64,000 nt of DNA from Butyrivibrio proteoclasticus (GCF_900115735.1 NZ_FOXO01000004.1:105081-169080), one strand, 5' to 3'. Shown: positions 46,703 through 57,002, counted from the stretch's first letter. The notes: generated from the letters alone by a model not told the origin. Made by a program: numbers and translations.

Positions 46703-48154
46703 TTATTCATCAGAGTTCTCTTCTTGGTTTTCTTCAGAATGTTCTTCAGACTCCTCTGAATTATCTTCAGAATTTTCCTCTAACTCTTCTGTTTCTTCAG
46801 AATTCTCCTCATTTTCAGATTCTGAAGATGATTCACTTTCGTTGTTTTCGGAGCTTTCAGTCGTTTCCTCGACTTCCTGTACTTCTTCCTCTTCTTTCTC
46901 TTTTACGATCCAGCGGTAGAAGAATGCATGATTACCAATCATCTCATATTCGGCAATTCCATAATAATCCGCCCAATATCTTGTCATGAAAAAGAGATAG
47001 TCTCCTACGCGGGCTCCATCCAAAACCTCCTGAGCCGCACGTATACATGTGGAATTGGGGCCATTTGATATGATAAGCTCAACTTTTCCTGAACGGTATG
47101 AAGCAAACTGCATGTTCTGCGTTATTACACCCACAACTGTACTTGGGAAAGCAGAACTCTTAACTCTGTTCATGATAACCGACCCTACTGCAAGCTTACC
47201 TGTATATGATTCTCCATCAGCCTCAGCCTGTATCGTCGCTGCAAGCCATGTAAGTTCGTCTGCACTTGCAGAATAAGAACCTGAAGTATCTTCCTTGGTC
47301 ATTGCAAGTCTCTCTGCTATCTGTTTAGCAAGAGCAGCCTGCGCTGCAGCCGTTTTTGCTTCCAGGGCTTTCATCTTGGCATCAAGTTCAGTTAGCTGTT
47401 TATCATAGTCAGCAAGTTTATTTTTTTCAGAAGAAAGTGAATTTTTGGTACTGCTAAGCTGTCCTCTTACTGTGTCAGTAAGATCAGCCAATTCATCATG
47501 CCTGTCATCAAGCTGTATCTGATATTGATCAAGTTCTGCCTCTTTCTCTTCTACGACAGCCTTTTTGTTCTCAATATCAGCCTGTAATGCCTGATATTCG
47601 CCAATCTTTCGCTGGTCATATTCAATAATGGCATTCAAATATTCAAATTTTGTTAAAAATTCCTGGATTGAACCTGATTCCAAAAGAATTTGCAGAAGTC
47701 CGGAACCTGAACCATTTTCATAAGTTGACTTAAGCCGTTTCTTTAAAAGATTATATCTATCCTGTTCCTCAGCTTTTGCCTGCTGAAGTTCAGAATTCAG
47801 CTTAACGATTTCTGAAGACACTTCAGCCATTGCCGCTTCTGCTTCGGAAATCTCTTGGTTGAGCGAATCAAGTTTATTGGAATATCCATTAATTGTACTC
47901 TGCAATGCACTGCTTTGAGTTTCCAGATTGGATACGTTACTCTGAGTCTGGGCTTTCTGTCCCTGAAGGGCACTGATAGCATCCTGAGTTTCCTTTGTCT
48001 GCTTTTCAAGATCAGAGATTTCCGCCTGAGTTTGTGCTTCCTGCTGCTGCATCACAGCAATAGTATCATCATATTCATCAGCATAACTGACAAATGGAAT
48101 ATTTCCAGCTATTATCACTATGAGCAAAATCCCAACTAAATACTTCTTTTGCAT
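46703..48154 (-). CDS. Secreted coiled-coil cell-wall hydrolase (SleB/CwlJ type)
   Basis: A 483-residue exported protein with a signal peptide ending near VSYADEYD (residue 25). Residues about 30-285 form a long coiled coil resembling PcsB/FtsEX-dependent hydrolases. A Hydrolase_2 (SleB) domain follows, with LTWLAATIQAEADGESY near 305 (catalytic Glu) and GSVIMNRV near 328. The last 65 residues are almost only E, S and N. It probably cuts peptidoglycan, with the coiled coil controlling activity. It lies 12 bp downstream of the oxidoreductase gene. Confidence 0.85.
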   Translation of the reverse strand: MQKKYLVGILLIVIIAGNIPFVSYADEYDDTIAVMQQQEAQTQAEISDLEKQTKETQDAISALQGQKAQTQSNVSNLETQSSALQSTINGYSNKLDSLNQEISEAEAAMAEVSSEIVKLNSELQQAKAEEQDRYNLLKKRLKSTYENGSGSGLLQILLESGSIQEFLTKFEYLNAIIEYDQRKIGEYQALQADIENKKAVVEEKEAELDQYQIQLDDRHDELADLTDTVRGQLSSTKNSLSSEKNKLADYDKQLTELDAKMKALEAKTAAAQAALAKQIAERLAMTKEDTSGSYSASADELTWLAATIQAEADGESYTGKLAVGSVIMNRVKSSAFPSTVVGVITQNMQFASYRSGKVELIISNGPNSTCIRAAQEVLDGARVGDYLFFMTRYWADYYGIAEYEMIGNHAFFYRWIVKEKEEEEVQEVEETTESSENNESESSSESENEENSEETEELEENSEDNSEESEEHSEENQEENSDE

Positions 48155-48166
48155 AAACTCCTCGAC

Positions 48167-49279
48167 TTACTCTTCTATAGCCCCCACATTCTCACCTTGT
48201 CTTTCATCAGAAGTTCCCTCGACCTCTTCAGAAGTAATAGCCGTTTCTTGTATATCTTCTGTAGTTTCTATTACATCTATCGCCGGAATCTCTGTTTCCC
48301 TCTCGATAGGAAATACTATTCCGTTAGTCTTTCTTATAAAATCCATCATATTAAGGATCTTAAGACTTTCAGAATGAGGCATTTCAGGACATTCCAGCCA
48401 CTTTTCATTAAGCGCTCTAACGCATGCCTCAACCTCGTACTCATAACCTGTTTTCTGCTTAGGACGTTTGTAATAAGCAGTCTTTTTATGGTCAGAGTCA
48501 TAAACAGTGATTCCCTCAAAATTATTTATATTATCTACAACTATATATCCCTTGGTTCCATAGATAACACCATTTCTGTCGCTCAACGAAAGCCCGGACG
48601 CATTAAGTACTGCCATTTTGCCATCTCTGTACCTAAGTGTAATGCTATCATGAAGATCCATTCCAAAATTGTTAAAAGAACACATGGAAACAATATCAGT
48701 CACATCATTTCCAAATACCATTGATGCAAAATTAAGAACATATACTCCAAGGTCAAGGAGAACACCACCTCCAAGTTCAGGTTTGGCAATTCTCTCTTTG
48801 TACGCAATGTTGTATCCGAGATTTGCTGTAAGCATAGTAGGTTCGCCAATAACTCCGCTTGAAAGAATCTCCATGAGCCTGTTTCTCATAGGCATAAATC
48901 TAACCCACATAGCTTCTACTACAAGGAGATTTTTCTCCTCAGCCAGATCAAATATCGTTTTTGCCTGCTGTTCATTCAGCATAAAAGCCTTTTCACATAA
49001 AACGTGCTTGCCATTTAAAAGAGCCAGCTTCACATTCTCAAAATGCTCAGAATGCGGAGTTGCAACATAAACAAGGTCAACTTTGGGATCAGCTACAAGG
49101 CTTTCATAAGATCCATAATATCTCTTTATTCCATATTGGGCTGCAAATGCTTTAGCCTTCTCTTCAGTTCTGGAACCCACAGCATAACAGGTAACTCCCT
49201 TAGTATTCTTAATGGTTTTGGCCATTATACCTGCAATTTTGCCGGTCCCCATTATAGCAACTCTTGTTCGTCCAAACAT
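48167..49279 (-). CDS. Gfo/Idh/MocA family oxidoreductase
   Basis: A 370-residue dehydrogenase. The Rossmann motif MGTGKIAGIMA is at residues 10-20, VATPHSEH near 70 and CEKAF near 94 (the usual E-K-P). The C-terminal substrate domain includes GGGVLLDLGVYVLN near 168. The last about 35 residues are an acidic T/E tail not typical of the family. Substrate unknown, probably a sugar. It is between the SH3 protein gene (27 bp) and the cell-wall hydrolase gene (12 bp), suggesting an envelope context. Confidence 0.85.
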   Translation of the reverse strand: MFGRTRVAIMGTGKIAGIMAKTIKNTKGVTCYAVGSRTEEKAKAFAAQYGIKRYYGSYESLVADPKVDLVYVATPHSEHFENVKLALLNGKHVLCEKAFMLNEQQAKTIFDLAEEKNLLVVEAMWVRFMPMRNRLMEILSSGVIGEPTMLTANLGYNIAYKERIAKPELGGGVLLDLGVYVLNFASMVFGNDVTDIVSMCSFNNFGMDLHDSITLRYRDGKMAVLNASGLSLSDRNGVIYGTKGYIVVDNINNFEGITVYDSDHKKTAYYKRPKQKTGYEYEVEACVRALNEKWLECPEMPHSESLKILNMMDFIRKTNGIVFPIERETEIPAIDVIETTEDIQETAITSEEVEGTSDERQGENVGAIEE

Positions 49280-49306
49280 ACAGTGCGCCTCCTTATTCTG
49301 GTCTAA

Positions 49307-50623
49307 TTACTCCAAAAATTCAGATTTGATATATCCTGTATTTCCATTATACTCTACTTTTGCCCAACCGTTAGCATACTGCTCTATTACATTGACAGTT
49401 GAACCGGAATAAATCATTGCAAGAATTTCAGATTCTGTGCTTTCTGACTTACGAAGTCTTACTGTATCTTTAACAGTCATCTTACCAGTCTTAGTAGATG
49501 TACTCTTGTTTGAAGTGGATTCTGCCTCTGTTTTTGTCTCTGTTTCTGCCTCGGTTTCTGTCTCAGTCTCCGTCTCTTGCTCTGTACTATCAGCTGAAAC
49601 AGTTTCTTCACTTACAACTTCAAAGAACTCAGTCTTTACATATGCAACTCCGCCATTATATTCGATTCTGCTCCACCCGTTAGCAAGAGCCTCCAGTTCT
49701 TTAAACTCTTCGTCCTTGACTGTCTTTCCAAGAACATCCGCAGTCTCACTATCTGATTTTCTGATATTTATTACATCAGTTGCCTTAATAGTACGAACTG
49801 TTACTGTCTCAGGTTCTGCCTCCTGCTCCTCTTCGCTGGCTTCTTCTGAACTTTCATCGCTTGCATCAGCAGATTCTGAAACTGATGAGCTTGCCTCAGA
49901 AGATGCGAGTGCTTCTCCAACTGATACCTGTATTCCTGATCTCATCTTAGTCAGAAGTTCTGCCAATTCTTCATCAGAGTTGACCATCTCATTGTAGCTG
50001 GATGCAACCTTATTGTTCAGGTCAATGACGTCCGCCTGAACATTTACATTCTTTATATACTCAATCTCATTGGCATCAGCTATATCACCATTGATATAAA
50101 GATTACCATCCTCATCAGTACAGATGTACATTGTTTCAAGTCCGGGAATTGCTTTTTCATACTCATAGAGCTTAACCTCGTTATAAACGTATGCCACATA
50201 ACTTCCGTTCAATGGACCAGGCTTTGTATATACAACGATGTTCTCAAAATCATCTATATAGTCTGCAGCCGCAACAGCCTTAAGCGCCTCTGTTTCATCA
50301 AGTCCCTTGTAAATAGACTTGATAGTCTCTGAATCTCCATTAGCCATTGCAGTGTAATAAGTATTAACAAGAGCATTCACATCAGGATATGCATTCTCCT
50401 CCATTGTCACATCCTGAATCTCAAAAGTTGCTGCCGCATCAGAATCTGCCGGAGCCTCAGCAAGCATCGCAGCCCTGCGGTTTGCAGTGATAGCAATCAC
50501 AACAGTAATAGCAACAGCCAAAACCAGAATAACAGGCATAAGAATCTTTTTATTATCACCCAAAATTGCAAATATATCCTTTTTTTCATTTCTCCATGAA
50601 TTAAAGTCATTTTTCTTTTTCAT
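49307..50623 (-). CDS. Membrane-anchored protein with two bacterial SH3 domains
   Basis: A 438-residue protein with a cytoplasmic N-terminus, one membrane span (residues about 27-47) and an outside region. Residues about 60-230 form an NTF2-like or unassigned domain. A Ser/Glu-rich linker follows, then an SH3b domain (about 275-330), an E/T-rich repeat linker (ETETETEAETETK type) and a second SH3b domain (about 375-438) ending in N-G-W-A-K-V-E-Y-N-G-N-T-G-Y. SH3b domains usually bind peptidoglycan. It starts the run SH3 protein, oxidoreductase, cell-wall hydrolase. Confidence 0.85.
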   Translation of the reverse strand: MKKKNDFNSWRNEKKDIFAILGDNKKILMPVILVLAVAITVVIAITANRRAAMLAEAPADSDAAATFEIQDVTMEENAYPDVNALVNTYYTAMANGDSETIKSIYKGLDETEALKAVAAADYIDDFENIVVYTKPGPLNGSYVAYVYNEVKLYEYEKAIPGLETMYICTDEDGNLYINGDIADANEIEYIKNVNVQADVIDLNNKVASSYNEMVNSDEELAELLTKMRSGIQVSVGEALASSEASSSVSESADASDESSEEASEEEQEAEPETVTVRTIKATDVINIRKSDSETADVLGKTVKDEEFKELEALANGWSRIEYNGGVAYVKTEFFEVVSEETVSADSTEQETETETETEAETETKTEAESTSNKSTSTKTGKMTVKDTVRLRKSESTESEILAMIYSGSTVNVIEQYANGWAKVEYNGNTGYIKSEFLE

Positions 50624-50671
50624 TATAAAAAACCTCTGAATAAGTAATAGTCCCCACTATACCAGTAAACA

Positions 50672-50743
50672 TGCACCCGACTGGACTCGAACCAGCAACA
50701 AAGGCGTCGGAGGCCTACGTTTTATCCATTAGACTACGGGTGC
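50672..50743 (-). tRNA. tRNA-Arg (anticodon CCG)
   Basis: A 72-nt cloverleaf on the minus strand. The acceptor GCACCCG pairs with CGGGTGC, followed by discriminator A; CCA is not encoded. The anticodon loop CTCCGAC gives CCG, and the T loop TTCGAGT is closed by CTGG/CCAG. The anticodon stem TAGGC/GCCTT has a mismatch at its outer pair. Confidence 0.92.
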
Positions 50744-50788
50744 ATACATACCCGAATATAATATCATATGCGCACTCTAAAGTCCAAT

Positions 50789-51688
50789 TTAAATAGCCAT
50801 TTCCTCTTGTAATATTCCCATTTTACCTGTGTTTTTGTCATAATAATAAACATTATCACTGAGCACTTCTCCATCCTCCACAACAGTGCAATTTACTTCT
50901 TTTACCATTTTATAAAGATAGTGTGGATCTACTACCATTTTCTCCGAAGGAAGAACTATCACCTCATGCACAGATGAAGGGATTATGATCAGATTACTTT
51001 TGAGTGCTTTGGAAATTGCCTCCATAGCCCCGGGATACAAAAATGCTCCTGCTCCGTTAATCTTAGAACTGTTTGATAAAACGAACATTTCAGGGAGGGT
51101 TCCAGCAGTCTGCATTTCCCTCAAGGCAGGAACATACTCGTCCATATTACAAAATGACAGAGGCAGAATTTTGGGTGCATTCTCATATACATTCTCCCAG
51201 AGTTCGTCAGCAGAGACCTCCCATTCACTTAAATGCTCATTCTTTATAGTGATAAGTCCTCTTCCAAATATTTCATCCTGAACCAGACAAAACGGGACCA
51301 TGGCAAGATCTGCAAATTTCTTATGAGGGATGTCCCTAAGAATTTCTTCATTCTTGTAGTAATTAACAACCTTAAACGCCAAAAGACCTGCCACCTTCGA
51401 AAAATCAGTAAAAAAAGACACATCTATGTTCTTCCCCGGCGCATACTGGTTATACATTTCAACAATTTCATTTACAATGCTCATGGTAATCATCCCATCC
51501 ATAAATTTATCGTAGAGATTATCAATATAAATTGTAGGAGCTACGTTTTCTGTCTGCTTTCTGATTATGAGTGCGTGATTGACTACTCCATTATTCTTGG
51601 TAATCTCCTTAAACTCCACATCCACAGCATTTCCAAGTGCGTCTTTAACTTCCTCTGTCATGATTCTTCCAAATTCTAATATATTCAT
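50789..51688 (-). CDS. DUF5688 family protein
   Basis: I chose the ATG at 51688 (MNILEFGRIMTEEVKDALGN) with GGAGAGGAT upstream. The roughly 299-residue soluble protein matches the DUF5688 pattern common in Lachnospiraceae: NNGVVNHALIIRK near residue 32, PTIYIDNLYDKF near 51 and VLSNSSKINGAGAFLYPG near 205. Function unknown; many genomes hold several paralogues. It lies alone between efp and the tRNA gene. Confidence 0.8.
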   Translation of the reverse strand: MNILEFGRIMTEEVKDALGNAVDVEFKEITKNNGVVNHALIIRKQTENVAPTIYIDNLYDKFMDGMITMSIVNEIVEMYNQYAPGKNIDVSFFTDFSKVAGLLAFKVVNYYKNEEILRDIPHKKFADLAMVPFCLVQDEIFGRGLITIKNEHLSEWEVSADELWENVYENAPKILPLSFCNMDEYVPALREMQTAGTLPEMFVLSNSSKINGAGAFLYPGAMEAISKALKSNLIIIPSSVHEVIVLPSEKMVVDPHYLYKMVKEVNCTVVEDGEVLSDNVYYYDKNTGKMGILQEEMAI

Positions 51689-51724
51689 TTTCGTATCCTC
51701 TCCATTTTGAATTATTGATAAAAG

Positions 51725-51763
51725 TAAAAAAAGAAGACAATAGTCCAAATAAACTATTGTCTT
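51725..51763 (-). terminator. Intrinsic terminator of efp
   Basis: AAGACAATAGT (51734-51744) pairs with ACTATTGTCTT (51753-51763), followed on the minus strand by C and seven T. Confidence 0.92.
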
Positions 51764-51818
51764 ACATTCGTTTCTATAAAATTATGATCTAAATGAATCA
51801 GATACGGTTATATACAGA

Positions 51819-52376
51819 TTAAACTCTTGAAAGGTACTCACCTGTTCTTGTATCAATCTTGATGATATCTCCTTCGTTAACGAAGAGAGGAACATAAACA
51901 GTTGCACCTGTCTCAACAGTTGCAGGCTTTGTAGCACCTGTTGCTGTATCGCCCTTGAATCCAGGCTCTGTCTCAGAGATTGCAAGCTCTACGAACATTG
52001 GAGGCTCAACTGCGAATACACTTCCATTATAAGAATTGATCTTACAAACTTCATTCTCCTTTACAAACTTAAGAGAATCGCCAACCTGCTCAGATGTAAG
52101 TCCGATCTGCTCATAAGTCTCTGAATCCATGAAGTTGTAAATATCGCCATCCTGATAGAGATACTGCATATCTTTTCTATCGATACGAGCTGCCGGGAAT
52201 TTCTCAGTAGGACGGAATGTTGTCTCTTTAACACCGCCATTGATGATATCCTTAAGCTTTGTTCTTACGAAAGCAGCGCCTTTACCAGGCTTAACGTGCT
52301 GGAATTCAATAATCTGACATACGTTGCCATCGATTTCGATGGTCATACCATTTCTGAAATCACTTGCAGAAATCAT
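51819..52376 (-). CDS. efp: Translation elongation factor P
   Basis: A 185-residue EF-P with the KOW-like N-terminal domain (GMTIEIDG near residue 10, [14 protein letters not shown] near 27 with the loop lysine that can be modified) and two OB folds ending in ...[16 protein letters not shown], the EF-P C-terminal signature. It relieves ribosome stalling at polyproline. An AT-rich palindrome TATAGTTT-AAACTATA lies upstream near 52450-52470. Confidence 0.97.
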   Translation of the reverse strand: MISASDFRNGMTIEIDGNVCQIIEFQHVKPGKGAAFVRTKLKDIINGGVKETTFRPTEKFPAARIDRKDMQYLYQDGDIYNFMDSETYEQIGLTSEQVGDSLKFVKENEVCKINSYNGSVFAVEPPMFVELAISETEPGFKGDTATGATKPATVETGATVYVPLFVNEGDIIKIDTRTGEYLSRV

Positions 52377-52511
52377 AAAAAATCCTCCTAAAAAACGTCA
52401 CTATCTGCGTTTAAGAAAGTAACAATATAAATTTTTACATCAAACAACTAGTATAGTTTAAACTATAGACTTGTTTTTTTCAACTATTTTTTTACGGGAT
52501 AGTCTATCTAA

Positions 52512-53816
52512 TTATAATATGTCAATATGTTCTCCAGCAAGTGCTTTGTTCATACTCCTGACGGCGCAGAATTTACCGCACATAGAGCAGGTATCATCAA
52601 ATTCAGGTGCTCTGTCAGCTCTTATCGCTTTTGCAGTTTCAGGGTCGATTGCACACTCCCACTGTTTATCCCAGTCAAAGTTCTTTCTGGCATCAGCCAT
52701 TTCATTGTCGATATCCATGGCATGTGGGATTTTTTTGGCTATATCAGCAGCATGCGCCGCAATCTTAGAAGCGATTATACCCTGCTTTACATCATCTACA
52801 TTCGGAAGCGCAAGATGTTCAGCCGGTGTCACATAACAAAGGAAAGCAGCTCCTGCTGCCCCTGCGATAGCACCACCTATTGCAGATGTAATATGGTCAT
52901 ATCCCGGAGCAATATCTGTAACAAGAGGTCCAAGTACATAGAAAGGAGCTCCCATACAGATTGTCTGCTGCATCTTCATATTTGCTTCGATCTGATCCAT
53001 AGGCACATGTCCAGGACCTTCAACCATGACCTGAACGTCTTTTTCCCAGGCTCTCTTTGTCAGTTCTCCAAGTCTTACCAGTTCTTCTATCTGGCATACA
53101 TCGCTGGCATCCGCAAGACATCCCGGTCTGCAGGCATCTCCAAGTGAAATTGTCACATCATGCTCTCTGCATATTTCAAGGATTTCATCAAAGTATTCAT
53201 AGAAAGGATTTTCCTCTCCCGTCATGCTCATCCATGCAAAAACAAGTGAACCACCTCTTGAAACAATATTCATTTTTCTCTTATGTTTTTTTATCTGATC
53301 GATGGTCTTTCTGGTTATTCCACAATGAAGTGTCACAAAGTCAACGCCATCCTCAGCATGAAGCCTTATAACATCGATAAAATCTTTGGCTGTAAGTTCA
53401 GAAAGATCCCTCTGATAGTGGATAACACTGTCATAAACCGGCACTGTTCCCAGCATTACAGGGCACTCTTCGACAAGCTTTTTTCTAAAGGGCTGTGTAT
53501 TTCCGTGGGAAGATAAGTCCATAATGGCGTCAGCGCCCATGTTTACAGCCGCCATCACTTTTTCCATCTCAACATCATAATCCTTGCAATCCCTTGAAAC
53601 TCCAAGATTTACGTTTATCTTTGTTTTAAGCATTGAGCCTACACCCTTTGGTTTTAGGCACTTATGGTTCTTGTTAGCACAGATTGCCACCTGTCCCCTT
53701 GCTACAAGGTCCCTTATTTCTTCTGCTGATCTGTACTCATCTTTTGCAACAGCCTCCATCTGAGGTGTTATAATCCCCTTCCTTGCAGCATCCATCTGTG
53801 TTGTGTAATTTGTCAT
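52512..53816 (-). CDS. thiC: Phosphomethylpyrimidine synthase ThiC
   Basis: I chose the ATG at 53816 ([14 protein letters not shown]) with GAGGAG upstream. The roughly 434-residue radical SAM enzyme converts aminoimidazole ribotide to HMP-P. The C-terminal [10 protein letters not shown] motif holds the cluster cysteines. VEGPGHVP near residue 273 and [13 protein letters not shown] segments are typical. It is the last gene of the thi operon. The shorter length (about 430) matches clostridial ThiC, which lacks the N-terminal extension. Confidence 0.97.
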   Translation of the reverse strand: MTNYTTQMDAARKGIITPQMEAVAKDEYRSAEEIRDLVARGQVAICANKNHKCLKPKGVGSMLKTKINVNLGVSRDCKDYDVEMEKVMAAVNMGADAIMDLSSHGNTQPFRKKLVEECPVMLGTVPVYDSVIHYQRDLSELTAKDFIDVIRLHAEDGVDFVTLHCGITRKTIDQIKKHKRKMNIVSRGGSLVFAWMSMTGEENPFYEYFDEILEICREHDVTISLGDACRPGCLADASDVCQIEELVRLGELTKRAWEKDVQVMVEGPGHVPMDQIEANMKMQQTICMGAPFYVLGPLVTDIAPGYDHITSAIGGAIAGAAGAAFLCYVTPAEHLALPNVDDVKQGIIASKIAAHAADIAKKIPHAMDIDNEMADARKNFDWDKQWECAIDPETAKAIRADRAPEFDDTCSMCGKFCAVRSMNKALAGEHIDIL

Positions 53817-53850
53817 ACCTTTTCTCCTCAAGTTTTTATTTTGTAAATAT

Positions 53851-54636
53851 TCACTTCAAATTATGCAAAAGAGGCCCTCGTCCTCTACCGATATCGAGCC
53901 TCGCCGATATGCACTTTTCAATATATTCTTTTGCTCTTTTTACCGACTCTTCCATGGATAAGCCTTCAGCCAGATTGCAGGCAATAGCGCTTGATAACGT
54001 GCATCCTGTGCCATGGGTGTTGGGATTGTCTATCCGCTTACCTTCTATAAAGATAGGATTTTTTTGATACAGGCAATCACAAGCTTCATCCTCACTGTCA
54101 AAAGAGCTGTGTCCGCCTTTTACCAAAAAGCTGCAGTCATATTCTTCTGACAAAAACATGGCAACCTCTTCCATATCTTTCTTTGAGCCTATTTTCCTTC
54201 CACTTAATATCTCAGCCTCCGGAATATTAGGCGTTACGAGATCACACAGACAAAAGAGCTCGTTTTTAAGGAACTCTCTCGCTTCTTTTTTTGAAAGCTC
54301 TGTCCCTGATGTTGAGCCAAGAACAGGGTCAAGTACGATATTTGATGCCTTGTTTGCAACAAGCACGTCCCGTACAGCCTTCATAACATCAGCGTCAGGA
54401 AGCATTCCTATTTTTATGGCATCAGGCCTTATGTCATCAAATATTGCATCAAGCTGTTTTTTTACAAATTCAGCTTTCACCACCATGATTCCGCTGATTC
54501 CAAGCGTATTCTGCGCAGTCAAAGCCGTGATAACGCTCATCCCGTACATGCCATGAGCTTCAATAGTCTTAAGATCTGCCTGAATCCCGGCTCCGCCCGA
54601 GCAATCACTTCCTGCTATTGTAAGTACTGTTTTCAT
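53851..54636 (-). CDS. thiD: Hydroxymethylpyrimidine (phosphate) kinase ThiD
   Basis: A 261-residue ribokinase-fold kinase beginning [20 protein letters not shown], the ThiD signature. KIGMLPD is near residue 75, LVKGGHS near 173 and [14 protein letters not shown] near 208 with the catalytic Cys/Gly region. It phosphorylates HMP and HMP-P made by ThiC. Its start overlaps thiE by 4 nt. Confidence 0.96.
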   Translation of the reverse strand: MKTVLTIAGSDCSGGAGIQADLKTIEAHGMYGMSVITALTAQNTLGISGIMVVKAEFVKKQLDAIFDDIRPDAIKIGMLPDADVMKAVRDVLVANKASNIVLDPVLGSTSGTELSKKEAREFLKNELFCLCDLVTPNIPEAEILSGRKIGSKKDMEEVAMFLSEEYDCSFLVKGGHSSFDSEDEACDCLYQKNPIFIEGKRIDNPNTHGTGCTLSSAIACNLAEGLSMEESVKRAKEYIEKCISARLDIGRGRGPLLHNLK

Positions 54637-55274
54637 GCTTTTAGTTCCTCGTATGCCTTAAGCAGCTCTTTTGCCGCCTCGTATGAGTCTTCTGCCTTCA
54701 TGATTGCTGAAACAACGCATATTCCAGCGATTGGAGCATTTTTCAAAACATCAATATTATCTTTATTAAGACCGCCTATGGCATTAGCAGGAATAGGCAC
54801 ACTATTGCAGATGTCAGTCAGAGTCTCAACAGATGTGAGAACCGTTTTTACCTTGGTAGTCGTCGGATAAATAGCTCCAACTCCCAAATAATCTGCACCG
54901 TTTTGATATGCTTCAAGGGCTTGGGGAACTGTCTTTGTGGTGGCGCCTATTATTTTCTTTTCACCCAGGATTTTCCTTGCTTTATCCACCTGCATATCGC
55001 TCTGTCCAAGATGAACTCCCTCAGCATCTACAGCCATGGCAACGTCCACTCTGTCATCTATTATTAATGGCACATTGTATCTTTTAGCTATTTCATGAGT
55101 CTTTGCCGCAAGTTCAATGTAGTCTCTTGTACTCTTGTCTTTTTCCCTTATCTGAAGCATGGTCACTCCGCCTCTTAAAGCATCTTCCACCTTCTTCAAA
55201 AAAATCTCTTCAGCCAGGTTAGTACTATCTGTAACCAGATACAGTTTCATTTGCGTTCTGTCTATTCTGCTCAT
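54633..55274 (-). CDS. thiE: Thiamine-phosphate synthase ThiE
   Basis: A 213-residue TIM-barrel enzyme joining HMP-PP and thiazole phosphate. LYLVTDS near residue 12, MLQIREKDKS near 35, LIIDDRVDVA near 75, GVHLGQSD near 91 and YLGVGAIYPTTTK near 129 are family motifs. I kept the ATG at 55274, which has an AGGA site upstream; a second ATG lies eight codons on. It overlaps thiD by 4 nt. Confidence 0.96.
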   Translation of the reverse strand: MSRIDRTQMKLYLVTDSTNLAEEIFLKKVEDALRGGVTMLQIREKDKSTRDYIELAAKTHEIAKRYNVPLIIDDRVDVAMAVDAEGVHLGQSDMQVDKARKILGEKKIIGATTKTVPQALEAYQNGADYLGVGAIYPTTTKVKTVLTSVETLTDICNSVPIPANAIGGLNKDNIDVLKNAPIAGICVVSAIMKAEDSYEAAKELLKAYEELKA

Positions 55275-55301
55275 TTAACTTTTTCCTGCTTTCCTCGTAA
55301 G

Positions 55302-56135
55302 TTATATATTCTGGAGTTTGATCCGTTTTTCGATGATATCCTCGTTTACAACTGATAGTTCATCCAAGAGTTTTATAAGAAAACTTCCACAGCCTATTGG
55401 GCTGCACCCTTCATACATGTCCTTTTGATTCTTTAATAGTTCTTCCCTTGCCAGCTCGCCTGCAATTCCAAAAAACGCACAGGCTTTTATAACTTGATCA
55501 AGACTTTTATCATGGGCCAGAAAGCTTGCACATACTGCTCCAAGCATACAGCCTGTACCTGTGACAGATCCCATTTCCGGAACTCCGTTTAATAAAAGAA
55601 ATGTCTCTTTTCCATCAGTTATGACATCAGTCTCACCGCTGCATAAAACAACTGCATTTAAACTTGTTGCAAGCTTTATTGAAGCCTTGATGGAATCCTC
55701 TTTTTTTAAGCTTTCATCGGCATCAACCCCAAGTCCCCTGTAGTGCTCATCAAGAAGTGCCTTTATCTCGGAATTGTTGCCCTTTATCAAAAAGAATCCT
55801 TTAAATTTCCTGCTCTTATCACGCATTAAGGCTGCTCTTTTATTTATTAATCCCAGCACAAAATTTCTTCTTAGTTCCGAACACGCAACTCCTACCGCAT
55901 CAAGCACAATAGGCAGCTCTTTAAAAAGAGCCGCCTCAAAGGATATTTTCATGGCTTCCATCCTGGTATCAGATATATTTCCAAGATTTAAAAGAAGCGC
56001 TGATGCATCATTTGTTATTTCTTTTACCTCCAATGGATGCTCAGCCATTATAGGCTTATCGCCAATAGCAAGCACCGCATTGGCACACTGCATCATAGAT
56101 ATTGGATTTGTAATACAATGGATCAAATCAGCCAT
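55302..56135 (-). CDS. thiM: Hydroxyethylthiazole kinase ThiM
   Basis: A 277-residue kinase that phosphorylates the thiazole moiety for salvage. HCITNPISMMQCANAVLAIG near residues 6-25 is the family opening (V-H-x-I-T-N). P-x-M-A-E-H-P-x-E-V near 29 and GTGCMLGAV near 191 with the catalytic cysteine follow. It overlaps the thiW stop by 1 nt. With ThiW, it indicates that thiazole is imported rather than made, as no thiG, thiH or thiS is visible. Confidence 0.95.
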   Translation of the reverse strand: MADLIHCITNPISMMQCANAVLAIGDKPIMAEHPLEVKEITNDASALLLNLGNISDTRMEAMKISFEAALFKELPIVLDAVGVACSELRRNFVLGLINKRAALMRDKSRKFKGFFLIKGNNSEIKALLDEHYRGLGVDADESLKKEDSIKASIKLATSLNAVVLCSGETDVITDGKETFLLLNGVPEMGSVTGTGCMLGAVCASFLAHDKSLDQVIKACAFFGIAGELAREELLKNQKDMYEGCSPIGCGSFLIKLLDELSVVNEDIIEKRIKLQNI

Positions 56136-56668
56136 TATGCCGCCTTCTCTTTTGTATCAATGTCTTTTAAACTGTTCTGAATCTTTGAAAGAGCGCCTGC
56201 TGCCTCCAATCTGTTAAGAAGTACGAATGCGATACTTCCACCGATCAGCGTTCCGCAGATAAATGATGGTACATAGAAGAACCATGTAAGTCCCTGTTTT
56301 CCCCAGATATATGTCATTACAGGGTAAGAAACAATTGCACCTATGATTCCTGTTCCAATGATTTCACCAAGAACAGCTGCGATGATCTTTCCTTTAGAAA
56401 GTTTGTAGAAAATACCGGAAAGCGCTGCACCAAATACAGCTCCTGTAAGAGCAAGCGGAGGAATGCCCATGATCATCATTCTGATAACTCCGATCAGGAT
56501 CGCACACAAAAATGCATAGGCAGGTCCCATAAATACAGCACAGGTGATGTTGATAAGATGCGCCATTGGGCACATTCCCTCAATTCTCAAAATCGGTGAT
56601 ATTACCACCCCGAGTGCAACGAACATTGCAAGCATCACCATCCTTAATAACCAGTTACTTTTTTTCAT
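56135..56668 (-). CDS. thiW: ThiW family thiazole transporter S component
   Basis: A 177-residue membrane protein with about five spans. It begins with R-M-V-M-L-A-M-F-V-A-L-G-V-V-I-S-P, contains EGMCPMAHLINITCAVFMGP near residue 30-49 and ends in a charged tail. ThiW is the predicted thiazole-specific ECF transporter S component and is commonly linked to thiM and TPP riboswitches, as here. First gene of the operon. Confidence 0.93.
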   Translation of the reverse strand: MKKSNWLLRMVMLAMFVALGVVISPILRIEGMCPMAHLINITCAVFMGPAYAFLCAILIGVIRMMIMGIPPLALTGAVFGAALSGIFYKLSKGKIIAAVLGEIIGTGIIGAIVSYPVMTYIWGKQGLTWFFYVPSFICGTLIGGSIAFVLLNRLEAAGALSKIQNSLKDIDTKEKAA

Positions 56669-56729
56669 ACCTTTTCTCCTTTTCTCAGACGGCTTTGCTC
56701 ATAATATTCACAAGGGTCCTATCCGCTCT

Positions 56730-56790
56730 GCGTTTTTCCCATAAACGCACGAAGCGGAAGTAACCTTGTTTGGTTGCTTCCGCGAATATT
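56730..56790 (-). promoter_or_regulatory. Expression-platform hairpins below the TPP riboswitch
   Basis: GCGGAAG...CTTCCGC with an inner AACC/GGTT, then TGCGTTT/AAAACGCA, lie between the aptamer and thiW. Neither has a clean T-tract, so the mode of control (termination or initiation) is uncertain. Confidence 0.5.
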
Positions 56791-56796
56791 CTCCTA

Positions 56797-56888
56797 TGTA
56801 TCAGGCATCCCTACGTTGGCATTATCCAAATCAGGTTCTCGGTCGAAGGTCGCACCTTCCTCTCAGCCTGTAATACAAGCTCCCGTCT
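56797..56888 (-). ncRNA. TPP (THI-box) riboswitch
   Basis: On the minus strand the aptamer core is clear: GGGAGC at the 5' side, GGCTGAGAGG, ACCGAGAACCTGATTTGGAT, and GCCAACGTAGGGATGCCTG. CTGAGA, AACCTGAT and the CGTAGGGA block are the conserved THI-box segments. It precedes the thiW operon, so TPP should repress it. Confidence 0.95.
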
Positions 56889-56906
56889 GTTAAATTTTCC
56901 TTTCTC

Positions 56907-56935
56907 TTTATACACCAATTCAATAGCAGGTGCAA
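56907..56935 (-). promoter_or_regulatory. Sigma-A promoter of the thi operon
   Basis: On the minus strand TTGCAC (56935-56930) and TATAAA (56912-56907) are 17 bp apart. Transcription would start about 14 nt before the riboswitch. Confidence 0.75.
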
Positions 56936-57002
56936 GGGGAATTTTGCCATTTATATATCTTTATTTAGCTTCTGTGCTTGGCTGGTTTGATGATTTTTCT
57001 TT

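Noticed and set aside
52446..52480. Perfect TATAGTTT/AAACTATA palindrome upstream of efp
   Set aside because: Very AT-rich and short; it may be part of the promoter, but no distinct function can be supported.
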